From the NCBI RefSeq assembly GCF_000189635.1, contig NW_002476326.1:372001-436000 (forward strand): DNA of 64,000 nt. The letters are read 5' to 3'. The notes beneath the pieces were generated by a model, which searched no databases, was not told the origin of the DNA, and saw only the letters and a program-made list of their open reading frames with translations. The position numbers and the translations under genes were made by a program. This document shows, in pieces, positions 38,587-50,666 of the stretch (the first letter of the stretch is position 1; the number at the start of each line of letters is the position of its first letter). Source of the stretch: Tetrahymena thermophila SB210 (lineage: Eukaryota > Ciliophora > Oligohymenophorea > Hymenostomatida > Tetrahymenidae).

Positions 38587-41500
38587 TCAAAAAAAGAAAA
38601 TAATAAATTACGGAGTATTCAGAGCAGGAGTAGCAATTTAACTAATAATATTATTTTCTATAGGAATGGTATTTTAATTAGATGTAGGAGCAATTAGAGC
38701 TTATTTATCAGGAGTTGAAATTTGTTTTTATTTTATAAGATAAAATTTTTCTGGATACACCTACCCATATTTAAAGTAAGAAATGGCCCATTCAATAGAC
38801 ATAATTAAGGTAATGATTACCATGTTTGATAACCAGAAAGAAGGAGATTTTATTTATATAAAAAAAGTTTGCCATAATTCAGATTAAGCGCTAACTACAC
38901 TTACAATAATGTGATTAGATAAGTAGAAGATGATGCTACCAAAAATACACAATAACGACATTATAGTATGAGTATAGCTAAATGTTAGTATTTTTAAGTT
39001 TCCTATTATAACAGAGCCACCAAATGATGCATTACCAGAAGAAGCAAAAAAGAACATTCTTCCATTTGAGGTTGAAACCAGTTCCATCCCTAATAATTAA
39101 AAAATATTTCAGCTTAATAAACAAATATATTTAATTTGAAATCAATTTACCTAAGTAACTAACCCAACAACACACAGCTGCCTGCCAAAATCCATTAAAT
39201 AGCCATAATATGAATTATCTTTTGTTAAACAAAGAACTTCTCATGCCTTATCCGTACTCTTTAGGCATTTTAATCAATTCTTACTAAGAAAATTACTCAT
39301 CAAATATGGCATATACTAAATAAAATTTAATGTATGATAACTTATAATCTAAGAAAGAAAAAAAATTTTTAATTACAAACAATAGGGATTGAGGTGTAAC
39401 ACATATTGTATAGCTGATATAGATAGGGATCATAAAGAGAAGTACCTGAAAATCCATTTATTATACCATACCATAATTGAGGAATGACTAGTAACATATT
39501 TTTATAAAAATTATAGCATATCAGTGCAGTGTTTCTCCTTTAAAAATAAAAAGGTCAATTAAAATTTTATAATGAACTAATCATAAAAAATATTCTACCT
39601 ATAGCATTCTCTTCCATGAAAAAGTAATAGATTTCTTAAAATTTTAAATTCTCCAATAGCAAAATCACTAGCACGAGCAGCTTAATGACCCTCTTTTCCT
39701 CTAATACCTATTCCTACATGTGCCTCTGTGATCATATTTACATCGTTTGCACCATCTCCTATTGCAAGAGTAGTTATATTAGGTTTAGCTTTCCTTACCA
39801 TGGCTACTATTTCTTGCTTTTATTTAGGAGAAACTCTACATGCCAAAACCACATCACATTCATTTGATATTTCCATGACTTAACTAACTAATTTGTCATT
39901 TTTCATACAAGGTATAAGACTATCTCCTGTAAGTACTAAAGCAATAGGAGTTTTTTTGTAAGGAGCTTAATCTTCGTCTTCTGTTCTAATCTCCAATATT
40001 TTTTTTCTAACATCTTCAATAGAATCACAAACTTACTATTCTGTTTCCCCGTCAACAACAAGCTGTTCTTAATCATCTGTCAATAATTTGCAAGAATATC
40101 CAATATTTATAGCTGTTTCAACTTTATCACCAGTAAGAACCCATACCTAAATATTTAGATATTAAATTAATAAATATGTTTTTCAAATATTTGAATTAAT
40201 AGAAAAGAACAAAAAATTCTAGAAAGGAGTTTCTTCTCCTTTATCAAAAAGCTGAATTTATGAATAAATAAATTTTGATTACTTTGATTCCAGTACTTTT
40301 TAATACAGATATTGTTTCACCTACTTAATCTTAAAGCATGTCTTCAATAGCAGTTGCTCCTAACATTTCAAGATTTTATTCAATAACTTCTTGTAATGAT
40401 TCCATTTTTTTATCTCTTTCTTCAAGAGCTGCACATGCAACTTGATACTATGCATTCCATTCATCGTATTCTTTTTATTTGATTACTCTTTTTGCACAAA
40501 GTAAAGTACGCAAACCTTGCTAAGCATACCTTTGGAGATTACCCCATGTTTTTTCAACTATTGTTTCATCGCACTAAGCCATCCTCTTTTATATAATAGA
40601 ATCAGCACCCTTGGTGTATAGCACTATTTGATTATTCTCATTTCTAACAATTACACTCATACGCTTTCTGGTTGAATTGAATTCTAAAACATGGAGTAGT
40701 TAAAACTTTTTTATTTTTCCTTTGAATTTAACACTCATTTGTTCTTCTTCATCAATTCCAGTAAATTCCATTCCCGCAAATTTAGCAAAGTAGAGTAAAG
40801 CTAATTCATCAGGGGATGAAGCGTTGTACTCAATTAATTATGTTTTAGAATCAACTTCAGTGATAACTGAATGACAGACAGCGAGCATAGTTAAAAACTC
40901 ACATATATAACTATAATTTGAAGACTTAGGGTCTTCAAGCTACTTGAATAAACTCCTATCTCTAAAATCAACATTTTTTACTTAAGGTAATTGTTTAATA
41001 TCATTATCAGTTAAATCTCTGTTTTCACCATAGGATATTCCATTAATAGAAACGCATTTATATTTCATAACATTTGAAGTTAAAGTACCTGTTTTATCAG
41101 AAAAAATATACTACACTTATCCAAGCTCTTCATTAAGATTAGATGACATTACACTAGCAACTTGTGGGTGGGTTGGATCTTCAGGGTCTATCACCATAGT
41201 ATTTCTATCACTGCTTATAAACTTTCCTTAAAAGAATTTGACCATTTCCAAAGTGACAAGAAGAGAAATAGGAACAAAATTTGTAAAAATTAAAATCCAA
41301 GTTCCCCATTTAATTAAAAAATTCAGCATAAAATTTTTGTCTGCATCATTATTAGAAATTTATAAATATCCAGCACTATTAAATATTTAATCAGATAAGA
41401 TAGCAGATATTATAGCAGTAGCGAAACAAATAAAGATCTATATGTAAAATATAAGTCCAATAAAGCCATTCATTTAAACTTCTACTTTAGATTTCTATTT

Positions 41501-43099
41501 TAAATGAAATTAATTTTATATTAAAAAATATTTTTTGTAATTTAATTTATATATATAAATAATTATTTATATCTTTGACATAACAGTTAAAAGAGAGAGA
41601 GAGTAAAACTCATTTTGCTGCAATAAATAACCTTTAATAGAAAATCAAGTTAAAAAAATACCAAATAAACTTTTTTAGCAAAAAAATTCCAAACCACTAA
41701 GTTTGATTTACAAATATTATTTTTATTTTTAATCAATGAATAAAACTAGATTTTAAAATGGATACTTAGTTTCATTAACAATTAATTAAGATAAATATAG
41801 AAAGAAAGAAAATTAAAATAATTAATAAATTAATTATCATCACAGTTTAATTTTTGAAAATTTTGTGGTTAGAAATATATATTTGGACAAACTTGATGGA
41901 ATTTTAGTGCTTATCCAATTCAATAATTGTAATTAAAATGACACAAATTGTAAGCATTCATTTTTTTATAAAAAAAAATAATAAATAAGCACAGTAAAAA
42001 AAAATTCGAAAATAAATCTTAATTAAAACTTTTGGTGATAATAATTAAAAAATCTGATTATTTTACTGGCACAAATGTAATCAATATCATTTTAAATAAA
42101 TAAAGAGTATTTAATGTCTAAAAATTTAAAACTTTCAAAAGATATTTCCTTTAACCCTTGCTAAAACAGTAAAATACTATCTCATGATTAAAAAATTAAT
42201 TGTATTTTTACTGTTATATTTTAAAATGATTGTTATAAATTGCTTATGAAAAATTCTAACAACAAAATTAAGATTACCTTTGGACGAGCTTTCACTGAAT
42301 TAAGCATGATCTTTGTTTCATGTCCAGTGTAAGATACTAATCCATAAACCATTTCAGTATTTTATAATGAACAACCACGAAGAATAAAATTACTGTCATT
42401 TACTGACACCTCCTCTGGATTTCCTTTTATCCTAATAGTTCCATTGAATTTATACAAATAAGGATTTGGTGCTTCATATTAAAAAGTTAAGGATTATTAA
42501 GCGAAGTCTTGTATTGTTAAATTGTTTGAAATTTTAGGTGCTATCTTTTTTTTAAGGTTTGTTTCTCCATCGAGGTTTTTTGTTTCTATGAAAGCTTCTC
42601 CTTTTTTACCTGTTGAGTAAATACAGAGGACATCCGCAGGAAAATGTTCTCCTCTTCTTACCCTTAAAACTTCTCCCACTTAAATGGACATTGAAGGGCA
42701 TTTAATAAAGCTTCCGTTTCTATAAACTTCAACTTCTTCATTATTTTCACTCTAGTCAGATTTATGCCTCTTAAGGTCTTCTAAACAATCTTTACCCATA
42801 GAAATAGCAATTACAACCAATAGAGGGAAGTAAATAACTGGTTGCCCTTCTGAGATCGAAATAGTATTTATCATCTACATAAATCCTATAAATAAGAAAT
42901 ACACATTAGCTAGCTTGCTAAATTGCTCCATTATGTTTAAAGGTAAGAAAGTTAAAAGAGTATATTTCGATGTAGAAATCCCATTATCCATATATAATTC
43001 AGTAGGTTAGTTTGATTATATTTTACGCTAATTCACTAAATCTTACTTAGCAGCTCTCTTATTAAACTTCTTAGTTAAATATTAAGAAAGCTTTTCCAT
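38587..43099 (-). CDS. P4-type ATPase (phospholipid flippase)
   Basis: This protein uses ATP to move phospholipids between bilayer leaflets and usually works with a CDC50 partner. Six exons (43099-42278, 41494-40283, 40146-39599, 39537-39377, 39315-39151, 39089-38587) sum to 1,137 codons, or 1,136 residues, the normal size for the family. The N-terminus has the P4 signature [11 protein letters not shown] and [13 protein letters not shown]. The actuator motif DGET is at 177-180, and the TM4 motif PISLL at about 349-353 is diagnostic of lipid rather than ion pumps. The phosphorylation motif DKTGTLT has its Asp at 407. KGAD and GDGAND follow, then the C-terminal membrane segments with YAIFDE. 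Three introns are exactly 61 nt; intron 1 is 783 nt. All catalytic motifs are intact. A short polar tail ends ATPALNTPQ plus a few residues before TGA. Confidence 0.95.
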
Positions 43100-44428
43100 T
43101 TTTGATTTTTTTTCTCTTAAAAATGATTGAATAGAGTTTAATTTTCAAAAATATATTTCGAAATATTTATAATATGAGTTCAGTCTCAAATTAACCTGGC
43201 TATAAACTTGGTATCTCTAAGGGATAGTTTTTCTTAAAAAGGTATGATTTTAAAGCTGCAGATATTTTTATGTCCTGAAAAAATCACTCCTATTTAAAAC
43301 TTTATTTAAATAACTAACTAACTAGCCTTTTTATAAAACTCGAATATTTTACTTTTAAAGTAATACTATGAATATATGTTTATGGCAATAAATAATTTTT
43401 GGTTTAATTAACTTATTTGAAGAGTTATTAGTTTTTTTGGTTTACAAAATTTAATTAAATAATTGCCCTTTATCTAAAATCTTATTATTTATTTCTTAAA
43501 TTTAAAAAAACACATATAAGTAAACCTTGGAATTGGTATTGTATGTATCTTTATTATAAATACTTTTTCGTTTGATGAATCACATTTTAGCCTATTAAAC
43601 TAATTGTTATTGAAAAGTCTCTATTTTTTTTCAGTTTTTTTTGTAGAAATTTTCATATTTTGTATTTTATGAAGAAAAAAAATTTCAAAAACTAATTTTG
43701 TTAATTTTGATTTTTGTACTATTTTTGGATAACTAAAATATATTTTTACCATTTTTATTATATTTTTTATCTTTTTTTTTCATTATTAATTAATGAGAAA
43801 TAACAGGTTAGTAATTAGAATTTAAAACATTTAGTTAACTAAAATTTAGAGCAAACATATGATAATAAATTAAGTGATATAGAAAAAAATTACATTTTTT
43901 TAGAATTGTAATGATGACATAATTAAAAATAAAAGTGCATAATATATTTTTTTAGCATGGATGATTAGTTTTATTAAATTTAAATATTAGTAAAGATTTT
44001 GTGAATCAACAAATTAATATAAGAAAACATATTATCAACATTTAAGTCGTAAATGTTTAAAATTAAATTATTATAGAAAATAAATATTTGCCATCTGCTC
44101 TTATCTTTCTTTATTTCTTTCTTCTTGATATTTTAACTTTATAAATCTAAAATAAATATAACCATTAAAATTATTATTATTATAACTCATCGAAATTATA
44201 TGTAATGTTATTGTTATTTTTTTATAGAATCAAATAAATTTGAAGAAAGCTAAACGTATTAGAAATTTTTTTATTGAAACAATATTTTTAATTTTATTTT
44301 ATATTTATATTGCAAAATTATTGCTGTTTGTTTTAGTACTTAAAAATAGAAAGCTAGCTAAATAAAAAAAGGTTTATAGTTTATAATAAGTTGGGAGAGC
44401 AGCAAACAAACATAGTTTTTAGATTTTT
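43100..44428. other. Divergent promoter region
   Basis: This AT-rich spacer lies between the starts of the minus-strand P4 ATPase and the plus-strand gene at 44429, so it must hold both promoters. I see poly(T) and poly(A) tracts but no named element and no gene. Confidence 0.5.
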
Positions 44429-47400
44429 ATGAGCTTAAATCAGTAATCGACAAATTTTTATTGTAGCAAAGAAAATCCCTTTTCTCATTATATTAAATAA
44501 AAATATTCTCAACAAAAAACAAATGATTAGAAACAAGATTAGCAAATATTCTAATCTCCTAGGGACTGTAACAGGAAAGTTTCTTTGCTTAATAATAAAA
44601 GTTCAAGAAAAGAAAAATCTATTACATAATTAGTTCATTTTAGTCATTTAAAAAATTAATAAATTGTGAATAATAGTAATGGAGTTGAGTAAAAATTGTT
44701 ATTGCCAAATATAGGAAATCAGAAGCTTTAAGTTAACGCTTAGTATGACTAACTACAAGCTCACAGCCCAATTAATAGTGAATAAAAGTAAATAAATACA
44801 GAAACGAGTGGAATAAATCAAATTAATTATTTAGCATAAGATTAATCATCACCAGGTAGCGATAAATAGAATCTTGCAAATTTTTTTAGAGTACAATTGT
44901 CATAATCTAGCGATAAAGAAGCCTTGAAGAGCGAACCAGATACAACTAAGTTTGTACTTCCTTTACAATACTTCAATTCTCCAAGTTCGAAAGCTTAGTA
45001 AAGTTATTCATACAAACAAGCAAAAAAGAATAAAAGCTAAAAAATGATTGATGAAATATTTGGTAATAAAATAAGCCAAACAGCCTAAAAAAATTAGAGT
45101 AGTAAATTATTGAAAAATTTGTAAGAAAGTCAAACTACTTCAAAAAAGAATTATATTAAAACCTAAAATGAGCACGGTAACATTAGTAAGCTATTAATTG
45201 GTTAGAATACACATACTTAGAGTTAGCACTTGAGTGCACTTCCTTTGATATACCCTGCTCAAAATATTAGCACTTAAATACTTAAAAATAATAGTGACGT
45301 TACAAAATAGGTTTAAAGCCCTTAAAATTCGCATAAAAAAACTAAATTGTTTAAAAACTATCACGTTTAAAAGGTAAGTACTTACAATTCTGTAAAGAAT
45401 TTAAATAACCCAGATACTAAATTATTTATCGAGAAAAATTATTTTTCTCCTTTTGGGGATGCTTAATTTGATCTCGTTACTTCTCCATAGTTTAGATATT
45501 CAAAATTAGGCTATTAAAGCACCATTAAAGATCAAATATAAAATACTCTAAATGAACTTCATAATCGAGATAGTAATTTAAAAGCTACCTAAGCATATTA
45601 ATAAGCTAAATAAAAGGAATAGAATAAAATAAATTAATCTATTTTAAGTGAGCAACAACAATAGTAAAATGAGTAGGAGTGTTAGCAAGAAAATTAAAAG
45701 TCATTAATTATTGAAAATAATAAGAAATTTTTACTTAACCTAAATAATATATAGAGTAGTAAAGTTAACTCTATTCATCATTTAACTTAAGAAGGGGTAA
45801 CACCATCTAATGCATCTAGTAACAGAGTTATTGAGATAAAATCAGATAGAAATGTTTAATCATCTCTGAATGAAATAGCATATGATCGTTTTACTTTGAA
45901 CAAGTAAATTAATCTAAAACCTAGTGATGTTAAAAAGAGAGAGCTGGATTCCAAAAATGTTCATTAGAGTTTAGACACAAAGTACAAGCAATAAAACTAT
46001 TAGTCAATGGTTAAAAAGAAAGAGGTTAAGAGCTAAATAAGTTAAAATTACATAATAAGTACCTTGCCTTCCAATAATTAGATTCAATTGCCTCCAATTT
46101 CTTTAAATCTTTAAGGTAAAAAGCAAAATACAAGATCAATGACAGATATAATCATGATCACAAATAGAAATAAAGAAGAGGATAACTCCAATTTTTAATT
46201 ACCTAAAATTGTAAAATCTCCTTCTTTAGTTTTGATAGATAACAATTAGGAGCAGAATTAATAAATGTCTCAAAAGAAATAAAACTTTGAGAGATCAAAA
46301 GTTAAGAAAAAAACAGAATTCGTCAAAAGCATCAATAATATTGAGAAGAAATAAATTAAAAGATAGTACACAGTAGATTCACTTCACACAAAATTCTATT
46401 CAGAATCTAAAATCAAACAATTGGATGGAGATTCACAGGAAAGTTTAAGTTCAAATTAAGGATTGTTAAATGTAAATATGATCAACGAATAATCAAGAAA
46501 GCATAAGAATAAAAGCTTCCATTCAAAATCAAACTATAGTTAAAGCGAAATTCAAGAGGAAGAGCACGACACTTAAAATGTTCCTGTAAAAAGAAAACTG
46601 CAGAGAACTTAAACTATGGTGGAAATAGAAAAAGAGTTGATAGAGTCCATTCGACATCTAAAGCTATTAATTACTCAAGATGAATAGATGAAGATTTTTA
46701 TTTAAACCTTTTGTTTCATTGAAGTAGAAGAATTCTGCTTCTTTCTTGGTGTATTCTTAGATTCAATATATAATATCCAAGAAGAAGGAACGAACTCGAA
46801 TTAGCTTATGAGAAACAAAGAGAATTCAATCTAACAATAAAAAAATGTAATCACATCATAGCGTGTGATTACTTTAAATGACAATAATCAATCCTTTGCC
46901 CAAGGCAGTATGACCAACATAAATACTGAACCCATAAATGAATAGTAGATTCTGACATAATCTATCAAGCTTCCATTATATGGAGTGGAAAGAATAGAAG
47001 ATTTATTGAAATAGAGCTTTATTTAAGCTAACGTAAAAAATATAGAGTACAAGCTATAAGTCTTTAAGGAAAACAGATCATTCCTCCTTCCAGATAATCT
47101 TTTAGATGAAATAGGAGGCAGAGTTTTTATAGAAAAAATGTTTGCCATTTTTTTTGGAGACCTAATCTAGAGCAAAGAATTTCTTAGAGATTGTTACGAA
47201 GAGCAGTATAACGCTATTTTGGAAAAAATATATAACCCGATTTATTAAGAAAAATATGTTTAAATGATTTGTGAGTTCCTTAAAATTAGTAATGATCACT
47301 AAATTGCTGAAACGTTGAAAGATAAGATAAGATCTTTAGGAATAAAGTTGAGTTCAATAGATTTTTTTATATTGAAGAAGAGATTATTTTATTTCTTGCT

Positions 47401-48292
47401 AAAGTAGAACTTAGTTATCACAAGATAGCAGATACTCAAAATTATTAGCAGATTAGACTAACTACGTTAAATAATATGTACTGATGTTTTGTTTATCAGA
47501 AACCCGTCGAATCTAGAGAGACATATTTTCCTCTCACTAAAGAGTTTTTTAGTAAGTAGTTCATTCATTAAAATAGTAACAACTCAATAGTTAATGGACT
47601 TAACACAATAATTAATCAATTACATAACATCAAAAATATCAGCTACAGTCTTTATTTAATATTTGTAATAAATTGCCATAGAAGATAACTTCTAACGACT
47701 CATTGAATCCTTAGAGTTTGTTTCAATACAAGCCTTTGAAATCTATTCTTATTTAAGTGTAGAAGATAGATCTGATCTGAAGTGCAAGTTCACAATCCTT
47801 AGATAAAAGTTAGGCTATGAAAAATATATATCTTAAATATTACCTTAACCACTACAAGTTATTCTAAAAAATCTATCAGAATGGGTTTAAACCTAAATAA
47901 CAGACGAGCCTTTACCAAAAGAGATTCTTTTGAAAAATCTAGAAAATACTGAACTTTTAGAGTTAATAATAGAGTTTTCTGAACCAGAAATAAGTGCATT
48001 TAATTACCACGATTCGTTTGCAGCCTTTACTTATTACAACATTACTAAAGTATAATTCGACTTCTGGGTAAGAGGGTTTGTATCAGTTCTTTAAAAATTT
48101 GACACTCCAAAAGAAGATATTACCCTCGCGTAGAATTTCTTAAACTCTATATTCCCAGACAGGCAAACGAGCAAAGAATCTAATTTCAAATTAAACAAGC
48201 ATTCTGAACAAATGTTTGACACACACATCAGAACTGCTTCACAACAAAAAATATAAATTAACCTCGATATTTCAAATGAGTAAAATGAATGA
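44429..48292 (+). CDS. Large unrecognised protein, disordered N-terminus
   Basis: I do not recognise this protein. It is one continuous intron-free ciliate-code frame of 1,288 codons from the ATG at 44429 to TGA at 48290-48292, giving 1,287 residues. Residues 1 to about 725 are rich in Asn, Gln, Ser and Lys, with a probable coiled coil at about 370-440 made of Gln/Glu/Lys. The last roughly 550 residues (from about 46600) are different. They are helical, with mixed hydrophobic and acidic composition, phrases such as FCFIEVEEFCFFLGVFL and many Leu/Ile-spaced segments, so probably a folded alpha-helical domain. No catalytic motif or signal peptide was seen, and hydrophobic stretches are too short to be convincing membrane spans. 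Its 3' end faces the Tim17-family gene 436 bp away. Confidence 0.8.
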
Positions 48293-48728
48293 AAATTTGA
48301 AAATGAAGCTAATTTTTAGTTTAGAATCTAATCACTCTTTTAAGAGTTTAAGAATCAATCAATCAATCAAAAGTATTTACAAATTTATAAAATGTACAAG
48401 AAATATAAAAAATAATATTAACAGTATCAAATAAAATAAATATGTATATGTAAGAATAAAAATTTGCATATATATAATCAAGTAGGTATTAATTAGTTAA
48501 ATCTATTTAATAATGTGTTTAGTTTAGTTTGGATATTGTTTATTAATTTGTTTTTTTTTTGCGTTTTTTTGTTTTTTTTTTGCAAGTTAAATGCTTGACT
48601 GACTGACTAATTTGTATTCATATATATAATTCACTTTAAAAGTATCACTTCATTAGGTTTGTTACTGAATTAAAATATAATAGTAATTTTCTTCCCAATC
48701 GATTTCAAATTATTTTAGACTGTATTTC
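48293..48728. other. Short spacer between convergent genes
   Basis: It holds the 3' ends of both neighbours, T-rich runs and a (TGAC)3 microsatellite at 48596-48608. No gene is supported. Confidence 0.6.
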
Positions 48729-50442
48729 TCAATCTTAGCTAAGTGCATTATCTTTAAGCTCTAAAACATTAGAAAAACCTTCAAGGATGTTGTATTTAAA
48801 GTTTTCCAAGAAATTTAATGTATTGTTTCTCAAAATGAATATATTTTGATGATACAACTTAAGTGACAACCAAATTTATTAAGCTTAATCATTTAAATTT
48901 TAAATCATTTCCATTTATGGACTTTCAGGTAACTAACATTTTTATTTAAAATTTTCGAATTCCTTATTAAAGTAATATTATCCCTAGTAAAACCCTGAAT
49001 AAGCAACTCCCCAAATAAGTCCTAGTTTAGGACCAGCTTTTTATAATAAAATATTTATTAAGATTATTATAAAAAGTTAAATTATTATTGCATTATCTTT
49101 AATCTTTTTAAATTATTTTAAATATTTTCCAATTATATCTAAAATCGATGAATCTTTTCAACAAAGAATTTTTAAAAAAATTTAAAATTAAATTAAGATT
49201 ATTTATTAATTAATTAATCTGTTTATTTATTCTTTCGTTATTTCAAGAAACTTCGTTATGAAAGATGAAAATTCTACTATAGTTTATTTACTAATAAATG
49301 TGTTTGCAAGGGATTTTAATTGGTTTGGTATTATTAAAATTGTAATAAATTTAGGGCATTTTTTTTAGGGTAATAAGAATATTCTATTTTGTAAAATAGA
49401 AAACTTAGTTCAAACCATAATTTTAAAATTTCTTTTGATTGAAAATAAAAATTATTAAAATAATAATGTCAAATTATATTTTTTTTATAAACTTGTATTT
49501 TCATTGGTTCTCTTTCAATAGCAGTGAGAAAAAATCTGAAACTCCATTTGCTTGCTGCTATTTTATTGATTGGCTAATATTCAAATATAATATCTATATA
49601 AACTTTTTTGTTGTTTTTTATATGATATTGAGTAAAAATAAAATAAATAGTCTTTTTTTACTCAAATATACAATTGTTTCTTGAAGTTTCTCTAATTTAT
49701 TCAAGTAGAAAATATGATAAATTTTCTTAAATAAAAATATTGATATAGATTATTTTCTTGTTGCTTCTAAATACTCTTTTCTATTTTCCTTTCAATTAAA
49801 AACACTTTAAAAGCAAATTCTTGATCAAAATTTTACTAAGACTAGTTGATAATGCACTTTTCATTTTATATAACTGCTAAAAATTATATTATAGTAGAAT
49901 TGTTATTACCTCTAATTGTTAAAATCCAACCAACGAATGCTCCGCCAGCTGCCCAGTTGAAAACATCATCTTTTCCTCTGAATTGTTTTAAGAAGTGATT
50001 TGATGATTCAAAGATTAGTCTCCAAACCAAAAAATTAGTACCAAGGAGAACTCCTCTGGTTTTAGCTAGCTACCATCCTGCCTAAAACTTACTAGTTACA
50101 GGAGCATACCTATATCCTTTTAATAATTTTGCAAAAATAAGTATCTTCGTTAGCCTAAAAATTGTTTTGAGATCTCGAAATAATAAAGTCAGTATTAAAG
50201 GTGGTTTTTGAACTCATTTAAGTGAGTATTTTATGTGTTATTTACATGCGATTAAAGATAATTAACAAATTTATAAGGCAAATTTAAAGTATAAATAAAG
50301 AATATAAATTAATTAATTTGTTACCATGGTAAAAGAAACATGGAATACCGATTGCCGAACCAAGTAAAAATGACTATCCAATATTGTTACAAAATTTTTA
50401 AAATTCAGTAAATTTTTATTCTTCTTTTGATTTATTGAGCAT
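48729..50442 (-). CDS. Tim17/Tim22/Tim23-family mitochondrial membrane protein
   Basis: The family comprises small four-helix mitochondrial inner-membrane proteins, namely protein-import channel subunits and the related complex I subunit NDUFA11. Three exons (50442-50325, 50116-49910, 49036-48729) total 211 codons, or 210 residues from the chosen ATG. The glycine-spaced first helix is GQSFLLGSAIGIPCFFYHG. The second contains GVLLGTNFLVWR and is followed by the family hallmark RGKDDVFNWAAGGAFVGWI. The last helix (AGPKLGLIWGVAYSGFYQG) lies in the third exon beyond an 873-nt intron, and the phase joins cleanly. A polar tail of about 65 residues ends at TGA 48731-48729. The frame stays open upstream of this ATG (to about 50700), so a further N-terminal exon is likely. 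Whether it is an import subunit or NDUFA11-like cannot be decided here. Confidence 0.72.
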
Positions 50443-50648
50443 TTCAAGTTAATTTACCTTTTGCTTAAGTAGATGATTTTTTTAATCTTTAATTATATTG
50501 ATTTTTTATTAAATATTATCATCTGTGCCGTCATCTTTTATTTACGCTTGACTCAGAAACTTCAGTATATTAATACTAAAAAATTTATTTTCAAAATCAA
50601 AAATAGATTGTTTGATAGATAGATTGAAAGATAGAAAAGAAAGATAGG

Positions 50649-50666
50649 TAACTAACTAACTAACTA
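50649..50666. repeat. (TAAC)4 microsatellite
   Basis: Four perfect TAAC units plus a partial one lie just upstream of the visible 5' end of the Tim17-family gene. An imperfect GATA-rich run (about 50620-50650) precedes it. Confidence 0.8.
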
